NCBI RefSeq assembly: GCF_900120165.1
Contig: NZ_LT635475.1
Span: 992,001-1,056,000, forward strand
Reading direction: 5' to 3'
Source: Ezakiella massiliensis
GTDB taxonomy: Bacteria; Bacillota; Clostridia; Tissierellales; Peptoniphilaceae
Length of the DNA: 64,000 bases
Part shown: piece after piece, positions 34,600 to 44,200 of the stretch
Layout: each line of letters begins with the position of its first letter
Position numbering within the stretch: position 1 is the first letter of the stretch
Notes under the pieces: generated by a model
Seen by the model: the letters and a program-made list of their open reading frames with translations, nothing else
Databases searched by the model: none
Told to the model about the DNA's origin: nothing
Made by a program: the position numbers and the translations under genes

Positions 34600-35500
34600 T
34601 GTCTCCCTCCACTAATTTTATCATATATGTTTCTAAATTATCTCTTTTTATTTCTGTTTTACAGTTATTTAGTCTTAATTTTTTTATAATTTCTAGCTCT
34701 TCATCTTTTGAATATATGCCTCGAACCTCTAAAGTATTATTTTTTAATCTATATTCTCTTTCAGGGCATGCTATTTTCAATATATTATAAACTTCCTCGA
34801 TATTTTCTCTATATCCTATAACAGATGTGCCTAAATCTTTCGTTAATTCTGTTTTTGAAACCACCTGTATTATTTTCCCCTTATCAATAAATATGAAATC
34901 TGTGGCTATCTCATACAATTCTGTTAATATGTGGCTAGATATTAATATTGTCTTATTTTCTTTTTCTATGAAATCTCTAAAAATTCTTCTTAGCTTTGAT
35001 ACGGATATTGGATCGATTCCGTTTGTTGGCTCATCTAAAATCAATAAATCAGGATTTTTCAAAAAAGCTATTCCTAATCCAAGTTTTTGCTTCGTTCCTA
35101 GCGATAAATTTTTAGCTTTCTTTTTTAAGCTATCCATTATTTCTAGTTGTTGGAATATTTCCTTTTGCTCCATTCCAAATTCAATCCCAAGTTCAATACA
35201 AGCTAATCTTATATTTTCTTCTGCAGTCAATCCGGAGTAAAAACTTGGAGTTTCAATCGTTGCACTGATATGTTCTCTACTCTTTATCAGTTCTTTTGAA
35301 AAAGATTTATTAAATAATTTTATAGAACCTTTTGTAGGAAAAATATTTCCAGTAATTATTTTAACTAAAGTAGATTTCCCAGCTCCATTTACTCCTATCA
35401 AACCATAAATTCTATTGCTTTCTATTTTTAAATCTATATTCTCTAGAGCGATAGTCTCTTTATACTTTTTAGAAATATTTTCTAATTGAATTACATCCAT
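34583..35500 (-). CDS. ABC transporter ATPase (peptide export or immunity)
   Basis: 305 residues. Walker A is GVNGAGKSTLV, the signature LSLGTKQKLGLG, Walker B LLILDEPTNGIDP, with the switch His in LISSHILTE. The C-terminal extension is typical of the bacitracin/BcrA-type subfamily. It lies 6 bp after the MFS-spermidine synthase gene and overlaps the permease gene. It powers the exporter of the RiPP operon. Confidence 0.92.
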   Translation of the reverse strand: MDVIQLENISKKYKETIALENIDLKIESNRIYGLIGVNGAGKSTLVKIITGNIFPTKGSIKLFNKSFSKELIKSREHISATIETPSFYSGLTAEENIRLACIELGIEFGMEQKEIFQQLEIMDSLKKKAKNLSLGTKQKLGLGIAFLKNPDLLILDEPTNGIDPISVSKLRRIFRDFIEKENKTILISSHILTELYEIATDFIFIDKGKIIQVVSKTELTKDLGTSVIGYRENIEEVYNILKIACPEREYRLKNNTLEVRGIYSKDEELEIIKKLRLNNCKTEIKRDNLETYMIKLVEGDNEELN

Positions 35501-35506
35501 TTACGC

Positions 35507-37051
35507 TCAATCCTTTCTAATCTTCATTTGATTTTTCACTATTTTATTAAATTCTTCATCTTGAAGTTTCTCAATATTATTAATATCATCAGATAAAATA
35601 TTATTTACATCTTCAACTTTTTGAGAATCTTTAAACAACTTTTTAGTCTCATCTTTAAGATGGTTTTTGTTTTGCTCTTTTAACGATAATTCTAAATTCT
35701 TTTCTGAACCATATACAATAACATTATTGTCACTTTTGGTTTTATATTTATAAACATTAGGGCAAACACATTTCAAAGTACCACTTAAGGCAAGCACAAG
35801 ATTAGAATTCAGGCTATTTCCTAAACCTATATTCAATGCAATAATTCCATTTCTATTAAGATGCGCTTTACAATCCTCAAAAAATTCTCTAGTAGTTAGG
35901 TTTATTGGCATAGATATATTCTGATAAACATCAAGTATTATTAAATCATACATTTCATCTGTACTATTTAAATAATTCCTTCCGTCAGAAATTATAATTT
36001 TATCATCACTTTTATTAAAATAAAGCTCTCTTAAGTTGACAATATTTCTATCTATTTCTATCCCTGTAACTTCAAAATTATCAAAATTTTTATGCAACAA
36101 AGTAGACATAGTTCCCGTTCCATAACCAATAATTAAGATTTTATGCTTGACTTTATCATCAAGTAAATTATTAATCTTAACAAATTCGTCATAATAATAT
36201 CCTGATTTCTTTTTATTCTTATCAACTTTTATTGACTGTGCGCCAAAAAATACATTTGTTTTTAAAGCTAATTTTCCATCATCATTTTGTGATACATTAA
36301 TATAATTATATTCTGACTCTTCTTCGTGCACAGGCTTATCAAAGGCTAGACTTGTTGTTGATAAATATAACGACATACAAAGCCATAAAACACAAATAAT
36401 TGAATTTAATAAAAAGTTCTTTTTTATTTTTTTGCTATATAATATCAAAATAATGGCTAGTACCGCTCCAAATAATAGAAAAGATCTTTTTACGCCTATT
36501 TTGGGGATTACTAATATAGTTGGTATCATTGTTCCTAACACAGATCCAAATATGTTGAATAAATATAAATTTCCCATTACATTTCCAGTTTCATCTAAAG
36601 AAGTTATACTTATTTTTGCTAGCAGTGGAGAGATTGTCCCCATAAAAATTAATGGAACACTAAATAATACTATGCTGCAAATAATAGAAGATATCATAAT
36701 TATATTCCCTAATTGCACTTCAGAAGCCAATATTATTGACCCCATTATAACTATTTTAGACGTTAGTGGTACCGTACATATGAACAAAAAAGATATTAAT
36801 AAATTTTTAACAATCCTTTCCTCACAAGTTCTTGTTTTTACTAATTTATCTGCACGTTTACCCCCAAAATAATTCCCAATTCCTATACAAATCATTATTA
36901 AGCTAATTTCAATTAACCAAATTAGAGTTGTTGAGCCAAAATAAGGAGATAATATTCTTGTCGCACTTGTTTCAATTCCCATTATACAAAACCCTGATAT
37001 TAAAGCAGTAAAGTAATATATAATAACTTGCTTATTTTTATTTACATTCAT
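35507..37051 (-). CDS. Fused MFS-type membrane protein and spermidine-synthase-like domain
   Basis: 514 residues. Residues 1-220 hold about seven to eight membrane helices (GFCIMGIETSATRILSPYFG start, FMGTISPLLAKI and GNVMGNLYLFNIFGSVLG), typical of fused MFS/spermidine synthase proteins. Residues 260-440 are a spermidine-synthase fold: IIGYGTGTM binding loop, VTGIEIDRNIV, ISDGRNYL, and the catalytic-region YDLIILDVYQN. A charged tail of about 70 residues follows. Relatives transfer aminopropyl groups or act as methyltransferase-like enzymes. Presence between a radical SAM/protease pair and an exporter suggests it modifies the peptide or provides a small-molecule partner. The reaction cannot be assigned from sequence. 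Confidence 0.85.
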   Translation of the reverse strand: MNVNKNKQVIIYYFTALISGFCIMGIETSATRILSPYFGSTTLIWLIEISLIMICIGIGNYFGGKRADKLVKTRTCEERIVKNLLISFLFICTVPLTSKIVIMGSIILASEVQLGNIIMISSIICSIVLFSVPLIFMGTISPLLAKISITSLDETGNVMGNLYLFNIFGSVLGTMIPTILVIPKIGVKRSFLLFGAVLAIILILYSKKIKKNFLLNSIICVLWLCMSLYLSTTSLAFDKPVHEEESEYNYINVSQNDDGKLALKTNVFFGAQSIKVDKNKKKSGYYYDEFVKINNLLDDKVKHKILIIGYGTGTMSTLLHKNFDNFEVTGIEIDRNIVNLRELYFNKSDDKIIISDGRNYLNSTDEMYDLIILDVYQNISMPINLTTREFFEDCKAHLNRNGIIALNIGLGNSLNSNLVLALSGTLKCVCPNVYKYKTKSDNNVIVYGSEKNLELSLKEQNKNHLKDETKKLFKDSQKVEDVNNILSDDINNIEKLQDEEFNKIVKNQMKIRKD

Positions 37052-37071
37052 ATAGGCCCCCCATGTTCTAA

Positions 37072-38232
37072 CTATTTTTTATATTTTTTTATGATTTTAA
37101 CAAACAATAAAGATATGTAAACTAAAGATATTATATCTATAATTAAATTTGCTCCAATTTTGATTCTTTGAAATAGAAACAATTCTCCATAAAAAAGTAA
37201 ACGAATTGATTCTAGTAAATTTCTCTTTCCAAAAACCACTTCTAATACTCTAATAATCCCAAAAATTATTATTATCAAATTCACTAATGCATACATCAAA
37301 GAATAAACTTTCACACACTTGCTACTTTCCATTGTATATGCTTTCCTTTTATTATATATTTTTTCATTATAAATATAATTTAATAATTTCATGGATCTAC
37401 CATGAATATTCGGTTCATCAATAAAATCTGACAAAATCCAATATCCATCTAATCTTAAAAATGGATTCAAATTAAATATTATAAGAATTAAGTTAAATAT
37501 AATTAGAGCATCCATAGTGTTATTTCGGATCATTACCGCCGAAAAAAAATACATAAATAATCCAACAAGCATTTGTAAATAAATCCCAGCAAAATCTATG
37601 ATTAACCTTTTTTTATTACTTAATTTCCATGAATCACTTAGGTTAACATACATAACAGGTCTAAACATATATACTCCTATACCAATATTACCAACTTTAC
37701 AATCAAGTGACTTAGATGAATATATATGTCCTAGTTCATGAACTACGAAGATTAAACCAAATGATATAAAAAATAGAAAATAATTAATACTGTTTATTCC
37801 GTTAATAAAATATATCCAATTAAATTCCTTTATATATTTTAGAGATATTACACAATAAATTATACTCAAAATTATTATAAGTGTTGGTTTAAATATAAAT
37901 CCAGGTAATATCATTTTTAGTTTATCACCATCTATTATTGGTAAATGAAACCAAAATTTATATTGACTACTTTCATTATATTCGCTAAATACCCCAGTCA
38001 TTATTAATCTATTATTTATTAAATCTTCTAATTCTGATTCTGATATCTCAAATCCTTCATTATTTAATTCATTTTTTACTTTATTTATGCTTTTTGTACC
38101 ATCAAATTTTTTAATTATTTCTTCTACAATTGGCGTAACTCTTACCCTTTTCCCGTTATCAAAACTAAGTAGTAGTCTTCCATCATCTAGATATTCTTTA
38201 ACGTAATGATTAGTCTTTAAATTTTCTACCAT
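37072..38232 (-). CDS. PqqD-like domain fused to an M50 metalloprotease (YydH-like)
   Basis: 386 residues. The first ~85 residues (YLDDGRLLLSFDNGKRV and TPIVEEIIKKFDGTKSI) look like a PqqD/RRE winged helix, which binds RiPP leader peptides. The rest is a polytopic M50 protease: FVVHELGHIYSSKSL (HExxH at about 164) and NPFLRLDGYWILSDF at about 258 supplying the third ligand. In Bacillus subtilis YydH, an M50 protease, acts in maturation of the epipeptide YydF. This one would remove the leader at the membrane. It starts 2 bp after the radical SAM gene. Confidence 0.88.
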   Translation of the reverse strand: MVENLKTNHYVKEYLDDGRLLLSFDNGKRVRVTPIVEEIIKKFDGTKSINKVKNELNNEGFEISESELEDLINNRLIMTGVFSEYNESSQYKFWFHLPIIDGDKLKMILPGFIFKPTLIIILSIIYCVISLKYIKEFNWIYFINGINSINYFLFFISFGLIFVVHELGHIYSSKSLDCKVGNIGIGVYMFRPVMYVNLSDSWKLSNKKRLIIDFAGIYLQMLVGLFMYFFSAVMIRNNTMDALIIFNLILIIFNLNPFLRLDGYWILSDFIDEPNIHGRSMKLLNYIYNEKIYNKRKAYTMESSKCVKVYSLMYALVNLIIIIFGIIRVLEVVFGKRNLLESIRLLFYGELFLFQRIKIGANLIIDIISLVYISLLFVKIIKKYKK

Positions 38233-38234
38233 AT

Positions 38235-39455
38235 TTACATCTCTAAAAATTTATACTTAATCGAATTTATATATTCTCTTAAAACTTCTTTAGCATTATT
38301 ACAATAAGGGTCATTAATATCACCATTATTTTTTATAGCTGCGTAGGCACACCCACCGCCACAGAACGGAGCAATTTCACAATCCAAACATCTATCAATG
38401 TTCAATATACATCTATTACTCCATATTGAATATGCCTCTTTATTAAGACTAACTCTTTCATCGTTATAAAATCCTATAGCATATTGGGGATTTCCTATTG
38501 CTTCAGGACACGCATATATGTTACCCTCTGGATCATACACATAATATTGTCCTCTATTAGCTTCACAATACGTGTATTTTGCAAAATCTTTTTTTGCATT
38601 CTCAGAAGTTCCTCTCATTATATGAGATATTACTCTAAACATTGATAATCTATTTTCCATATAATTTGGAAACTTTTCATTTAATTTTTTTATAATCTCA
38701 TCTTCCGATATTGTGTCCACAGCATTATCTGCAGTATGATCTGTCACAGGTGCTAAATCGAATCTAAAATTAGGGCTATCTATCCATTTTTTTGATTTTA
38801 AAAAATCTTCAAGCTCTTTTAAGTAGTTAATATTATACTGATTTATATTAACTCTTAAATTTATTTGCCTTATTTTAGTATTTACTAATAAATCCAATCC
38901 ATTAACTATATCGTCAAATGTTCCTTTACCATTTTTATAAACTCTTCTAGAATCATGAATTAATTTAATTCCGTCAATAGTTATCTGTACGGAATCTATC
39001 GTATTTTCAAATCTTTTAAAAATATTTATGTAGTTTTCCACATGACTTCCATTTGTTATTATACTAACTGGAATATTATTTTTTTCAGCAAACGACAAAA
39101 TTTTAATATTTATATCTTTGGTAATAGGAAGAATAGGTTCTCCCCCGAATAATTGAATTCGATGCTTTATATTTGGTTTATTCTCTTTTACTTTATATAT
39201 AAAATCACAAATAGACTGACATTGATTATCACTAATAACTTTTTGTTGATTTCTAACCTTAGAAGGTTCAAAACAATATACACAATTCATATTACAAAAC
39301 ATAGTAGGACAAATAACATGAATCACAGATATATCACATAAATATTCATGAATTTTCATTTGTCGTTTCATCTCATTTAACTCATGATTTCTATCTTCAA
39401 ATATATATCCTCTTTTCTTCAAAGAATCATATATATTTTTTTCTCTAGCATTCAA
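38235..39455 (-). CDS. Radical SAM/SPASM peptide-modifying enzyme
   Basis: 406 residues. The [4Fe-4S]-SAM motif is MFCNMNCVYCFEP (CX3CX2C, about residues 55-62), followed by LFGGEPIL. A SPASM domain near the C terminus carries many cysteines (YTYCEANRG, YACPEAIG, RCLDCEIAPFCGGGCA and DPYCNN) for auxiliary clusters. Such enzymes form thioether or C-C crosslinks, or epimerise residues, in RiPP precursors. The start is a TTG with no clear ribosome binding site 67 nt after the precursor stop; an upstream non-standard start cannot be excluded. The short N terminus leaves no room for a full leader-binding domain, which may be provided by the PqqD part of the next protein. Confidence 0.9.
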   Translation of the reverse strand: MNAREKNIYDSLKKRGYIFEDRNHELNEMKRQMKIHEYLCDISVIHVICPTMFCNMNCVYCFEPSKVRNQQKVISDNQCQSICDFIYKVKENKPNIKHRIQLFGGEPILPITKDINIKILSFAEKNNIPVSIITNGSHVENYINIFKRFENTIDSVQITIDGIKLIHDSRRVYKNGKGTFDDIVNGLDLLVNTKIRQINLRVNINQYNINYLKELEDFLKSKKWIDSPNFRFDLAPVTDHTADNAVDTISEDEIIKKLNEKFPNYMENRLSMFRVISHIMRGTSENAKKDFAKYTYCEANRGQYYVYDPEGNIYACPEAIGNPQYAIGFYNDERVSLNKEAYSIWSNRCILNIDRCLDCEIAPFCGGGCAYAAIKNNGDINDPYCNNAKEVLREYINSIKYKFLEM

Positions 39456-39521
39456 AGCTTTAATGTTATCTTGTTCACTAATTAAGTTTCACAACTTTAA
39501 AGCTAAAAACGTTAAATTATA

Positions 39522-39623
39522 CTAAATTCTCCAACAACACAAACAAGAAATATATTCTTCTCTTTCTTCAAGCTCTTCAATTTCAACTTCCGTCCAAAGT
39601 TTCACTTCATTAACTGATTTCAT
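39522..39623 (-). CDS. RiPP precursor peptide, 33 residues
   Basis: ATG at 39623 with AAAGGAGA 6-7 nt upstream; stop TAG at 39522-39524. The peptide starts MKSVNEVKLWTEVEIEEL, an acidic helical leader, continues with a charged ELEEREE stretch and ends EYISCLCCWRI. Three Cys and one Trp in the last seven residues form a likely core. It is directly upstream of the radical SAM gene in the same orientation, downstream of a good promoter, and too short for usual gene finders. Possible modifications are Cys thioethers, Trp crosslinks or epimerisation. The mature product may be a bacteriocin or a signalling peptide for the co-encoded kinase. Confidence 0.82.
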   Translation of the reverse strand: MKSVNEVKLWTEVEIEELEEREEYISCLCCWRI

Positions 39624-40050
39624 AAAAGTTCTCCTTTCTAAATCTTAGTAAACAACGCAAATACAACTTTTGTTGTACTGTCTTTATAATATTATTTAAT
39701 CTTATTTTTGTCAGCTTACTTTTGTCTTATTTTTCTATATTTACGATATTGAATAATCGATTCTTCTAAAAGTTTATTTCAAGGACAATTTTCTAATTCT
39801 GTTAAGTTTACGTAATTTCGCAAAACTTTGAAATTTTATCATATATATTAATATCAATTGCAAAAATAAAATTACATATATGAAAATTAATGATCATTGC
39901 TGATTAATTTTAATTATCTACTAATAGTTTTTTGATTTAAACTTGTTGTTATGTTTATACATTATTATATTAAGAATATTAATGTATAACCGATATTGCA
40001 AACTTATCAAAAAAATAAAGGCAATCCTAAAACCTGCCCCCTATAATCTT
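39624..40050. other. Control region of the RiPP operon and flanking spacer
   Basis: No gene. It holds the RiPP promoter with three direct repeats (39701-39736), a palindrome TACAAC-TTTT-GTTGTA in the 5' leader (39662-39677), and a 10-bp inverted repeat TTATACATTA/TAATGTATAA (39955-39989) between the RiPP promoter and the end of the SSB-like gene. The rest is A+T-rich with no recognisable coding. Confidence 0.65.
39686..39736 (-). promoter_or_regulatory. RiPP promoter with three direct repeats
   Basis: On the minus strand CTGACA (39714-39709), 17 nt, then TATTAT (39691-39686). Three 11-bp near-identical direct repeats overlap and precede the -35: read on the plus strand they are CTTATTTTTGT (39701), CTTACTTTTGT (39715) and CTTATTTTTCT (39726). 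Direct repeats upstream of a weak -35 are typical activator boxes, and the operon encodes a NarL-type response regulator. Confidence 0.62.
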
Positions 40051-41193
40051 TTACCTTTCTATGCTATTATCCTTTTTCTTCTTTTCATCCACTTTCATAT
40101 CCCCTTTAGTCTTAAATTCCTTTAATTTTCCTAGTGTTGATGCTTTTGCTTTAGTATGCTCTTTAGCTTTTAATAACTTTGCAGAGTATACTTTTAGATT
40201 TGTGTATTCCTTATTATCCTTTCCCATACTTTTCTTTTCTTTGCCAAATAGGTGTACAAAATCTCCTTTTTTCAAATTTTTTACTTGATTGATTTTGTCA
40301 TTATAGGCGTAGCAGCTGATGAATTTTGCATTTCCTTCCTTGTCATTTTCAGCAATAGAAAAGGAGGCTACTTTAAAGTCCCTCCCATCTTTTGATTTTA
40401 AATCTTTAATTTCTATATCAGTTGCTATATTTCCATCTATATTTAATGTATCCTTTTCTTTATTATCAATATCTTTCATCTCTTTATCTCCTTGTTCTTG
40501 ATTAGCTTCTAAATTTTCTTTTAACTCTTCTTCGTCTATATATTCAATAAACTTTTCATCAATAAGACCCATAACTGAATCGTTCATATAATTATCATAG
40601 GCATTATTAAGAACATTATCATTTTCTACTCCTGTTTCAAGAGATATAATACCTTTTACAAATTCTTTATGATTATATTCTGCTAAAAAATCTATTGTAT
40701 TTTTCATGCTTTCAAAATTTGTATTTTCCATATTTGCTATTGTTTTTATATCACTTGCGTATCTAACAGAATCCCATTCATACTTTCCACTTTCTTTGTT
40801 AAACTCTACTCCTGTGGCTAAAATAAATTGCTTTCCGTCAAATAAGGTAGCTTGATTATCTTTCACATCCAATACCATAGTGTCTCCAAATTCAGTTTCA
40901 ATTACATTTCCCTTTTTTATATTCATTTTTATTCCTCCATTTCTATTTTTATCTTTCTTATCTGTTAAATCTTTTATTTCTTCTTCCTTTCCGTCACTAA
41001 TAATAAATTGTTTTATTTCTTCAACTGTTGGATCATCAATTGTAGTCTGGATAAATCCAACTAATTTATCTTCTGAATCGGCAAAATTTTTAATTCCATA
41101 TTCAACTATATTGTTGATTATTCTCTGAGTATTACCATCAAAAGAAAAATTTTCTCGAATAAATTCATTAAATCTATCTCTATCAAATTCCAT
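40051..41193 (-). CDS. SSB-like conjugation protein with N-terminal extension
   Basis: 380 residues. The C-terminal part (about 245-345) looks like an OB-fold single-strand DNA-binding domain (DFKVASFSIAENDKEGNAKFISCYAYN and LKKGDFVHLFGKEK). The middle (about 90-235) starts MNIKKGNVIETEFGDTMVLDV and is of unknown type. The first 89 residues look like a separate small helical protein. A strong GGAGGA lies 6-7 nt before an in-frame ATG at 40926, so a shorter 291-residue protein can start there. It is transcribed after the methylase-helicase gene. SSB proteins on conjugative elements protect incoming single-stranded DNA. Confidence 0.75.
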   Translation of the reverse strand: MEFDRDRFNEFIRENFSFDGNTQRIINNIVEYGIKNFADSEDKLVGFIQTTIDDPTVEEIKQFIISDGKEEEIKDLTDKKDKNRNGGIKMNIKKGNVIETEFGDTMVLDVKDNQATLFDGKQFILATGVEFNKESGKYEWDSVRYASDIKTIANMENTNFESMKNTIDFLAEYNHKEFVKGIISLETGVENDNVLNNAYDNYMNDSVMGLIDEKFIEYIDEEELKENLEANQEQGDKEMKDIDNKEKDTLNIDGNIATDIEIKDLKSKDGRDFKVASFSIAENDKEGNAKFISCYAYNDKINQVKNLKKGDFVHLFGKEKKSMGKDNKEYTNLKVYSAKLLKAKEHTKAKASTLGKLKEFKTKGDMKVDEKKKKDNSIER

Positions 41194-41226
41194 ATTCTTT
41201 TTCCTCTAATAATCTCATTAAAAGTT

Positions 41227-44200
41227 TTATCTGCCACATGGTTCACTATTATTTATTTCTTTTATATTATTATTTACTGCTAAATTTCCCTTATATTCCT
41301 TTAATTTATCCATAATAGATGTTTTTTCTTTCCTTTCAAAATCTCCTATTTCCTGCACTTTACTATCTCTAAAATCAGCATCATTTCTATCTATTATTCC
41401 ATCTAAATCCATATCTTTAGATAATGGATCATAGAAGTTGCCATCATCATCTATTTCAAGTCCCATTACTTCTCTCAGTTTTTCTTCATTTACTGATACA
41501 AGCTCACTAAAATTCCAAAAGCCAATAGATGTCTTTATCTGTACTAGCTCTTTTAAATCACTTGCATCTAAGGGATCATAGGTGTATTGAAAGCTGTCAA
41601 TTAGGTTCTTATCTACATAGGTGTTCATCTTGTAATTTATTAAATCTAAACTTACTTGTATTTCATGTTTTTCATCTGGTGTAGTTGTATAAGCTATTCC
41701 TATATCTGTTAAGTCAGGAAATATAGTATCAAAGTCCTCTAACCTGTTTTCTTCATCATATTCTCTGTTAAGGAAGTCTATCAATTCTTCCTTTACTTCT
41801 TCTAGTAATGGATTATCTTGGCTTATATCTTCACTTTTTCCCATATCTAGTAAATTATTTACTTCTGCAAGTCTCAGTGTCTTATCCTTTAAAAGTTCAG
41901 CTTGTGGAAATGTCTTTTGTATTTCAATTTTAGCTGTTTGAAATTGCTCTTCTGTATCTTTTAGTTTTGAAATTGTATTTTCTAATCTTTCTGGTAATTT
42001 ATCCAATACATTATCCATTCTTGTTATATTACCTATTTCATCTGTTCCAAACTCTCCTCTATATTCTCCCTTACCTTTTAATATAAAGTTATATTTATTG
42101 AAAAAAGAATCATATTTTATGGATAAATCAAAATTTCTATATTCACCTATTTTTTCTCCATCTTTATCCATTTCCCTATATATTTTAACTCCCTTAATTT
42201 TGTTCAACAAAAACTCTCCAGCTATTTTCTTATCTATATACTTCTTTCCGTCAATAATTAGAGAGGTAAATTTATTATCTTCTTTTAAATTTTTATCTAC
42301 TTCTCTATAAGGCTCAACATTTTTAATATCTTCCTTTAAGTTCTCTATCCTTTCTTTTAATCTTTCTATTTCCTTTGGATAAAATTTAACTACTTTATCT
42401 TCCAGCTTGTAAAGATTTGATTTAAAATTGGACTCTAGCATTTTAAGTTTAGAAACTTCAACATCAAGGTCCATCTTCTCCTTTATTAATGGATTTCCTG
42501 TTGCAAGAGCTTTGATTTCGGCATAGTTTAATGTGGCTTCGTCTACATCTTCTGCAACTCTTACAGGAGTCTTTGAAGTCATAATTTGGGAAATATATTT
42601 TTGTTTATTCTCTAAGGTTTGGAATAGGTAGGCATCAAAAGTATTTTCTGTTACATATCTAAATATATGGACTTCCTTATTCTCATTTCCCTGCCTCACA
42701 ATCCTGCCTGCCCTTTGAGAAAGATCAGCAGGTCTCCATGGTATATCAAGATCATGGATAGCGATTAATTTATCTTGAGCATTAGTACCTGCTCCCATCT
42801 TCTGTGTTGAACCAATTAATACTCGTATTTCTCCCTTTCTTACCTTATCAAAGATAGCGTCTTTTTCCATATTGTTTTTTGCCTTATGAATAAATTCTAT
42901 TTCATTTTCAGGTACTCCCATATCTATAAGTTTTGTTTTAATATCATCATAGATATTAAAATCACTACTTGGTGTAGACATATCACAAAATATTAATTGA
43001 GCAGATTTTTTATCTTTATATTTATCCCAAATGCTAAATACATTTTTTATACAGGTATTTACCTTACTATTAGGATTATCAGGAAGTAAAGGATTAATTA
43101 ATCTTTGATCTAATGCCATCTTCTTCCCATCATTTGTTATTAATAGCATATTATCAACACTTGAATCTACCTGCTTATCACGAACCTTATCTGCTCTCTC
43201 GGAAAAAGTTTCAAGAATTTCTTTTTGTTCTTCAGTAGGCTTTGTTTTTATAGTTTCATAATGGGCAATTGGTGTAGGAAGATTTAAAACATCAGCTGTT
43301 TTAATATCCATAAATCCTTTTACAGTATTCATAAGTTCAGGAAGATTATAAAATTTTGCAAATCTGGTTTTGCTCCTATAACCATTACCCTCAGGATTTA
43401 ATTCTATTGCCGTTATCGTTTCTCCAAAAGTAGATGCCCAAGAATCGAAATGTTGCAATTTCATCTTTTTTAATTCATCATACTGTAAATATCTCTGCAT
43501 GGTATAAAGTTCAGCCATACTGTTGCTTACTGGTGTACCTGTGGCAAATACTAATCCTTTATTATTAGTTATTTCATCCATATAGCGGCATTTCATAAGC
43601 ATATCTGATGATTTTTGTGAATCTGTAGAAGTAATTCCTGCTACATTCCTCATTTTAGAAAATAGATAGAGGTTTTTGTATGCGTGGGCTTCATCTACAA
43701 ATAACTTATCTACTCCCAGTTCCTCAAAGGTTACAACGTCATCTTTCTTATAATCAGCATTTAGTTTTTCTAACTTTGTCTCTAATTTTTTCTTTGTTTT
43801 TTCTAATTGCTTTACAGTAAATCTTTGATCCCTTTCTCTTTTATATTCATCTATATAGTCAATTATTTCATCAATTTGACCTTGCAATTCATATTCTTGT
43901 CTTTCTTTTGATATAGGAATTTTTTCAAATTGACTGTGCCCTATAATAACAGCATCAAAACTTCCTGTAGCAATACGACTACAAAATCTTTTTCGTCTAT
44001 CTGGTGTGAAGTCTTTTTCTGTAGCACATAATACATTAGCTCCTGGATAAAGTTCATTAAATTCTCTTCCAAATTGCTCTACAATGTGGTTAGGAACAAC
44101 AAACATTGACTTATTACTCATACCAAGTCTTTTTGACTCCATGGCTATACCTATCATTTCAAAGGTTTTTCCTGCTCCTACTTCATGGGCAAGTAAAGTA

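Noticed and set aside
39955..39989. Inverted repeat considered as a terminator for the SSB-like transcript
   Set aside because: The loop is long, the stem is all A/T-rich and no T-run follows on the minus strand.
39943..40125. Plus-strand hydrophobic 60-codon frame
   Set aside because: It overlaps the end of the SSB-like gene and owes its hydrophobic residues to A+T-rich sequence; no ribosome binding site.
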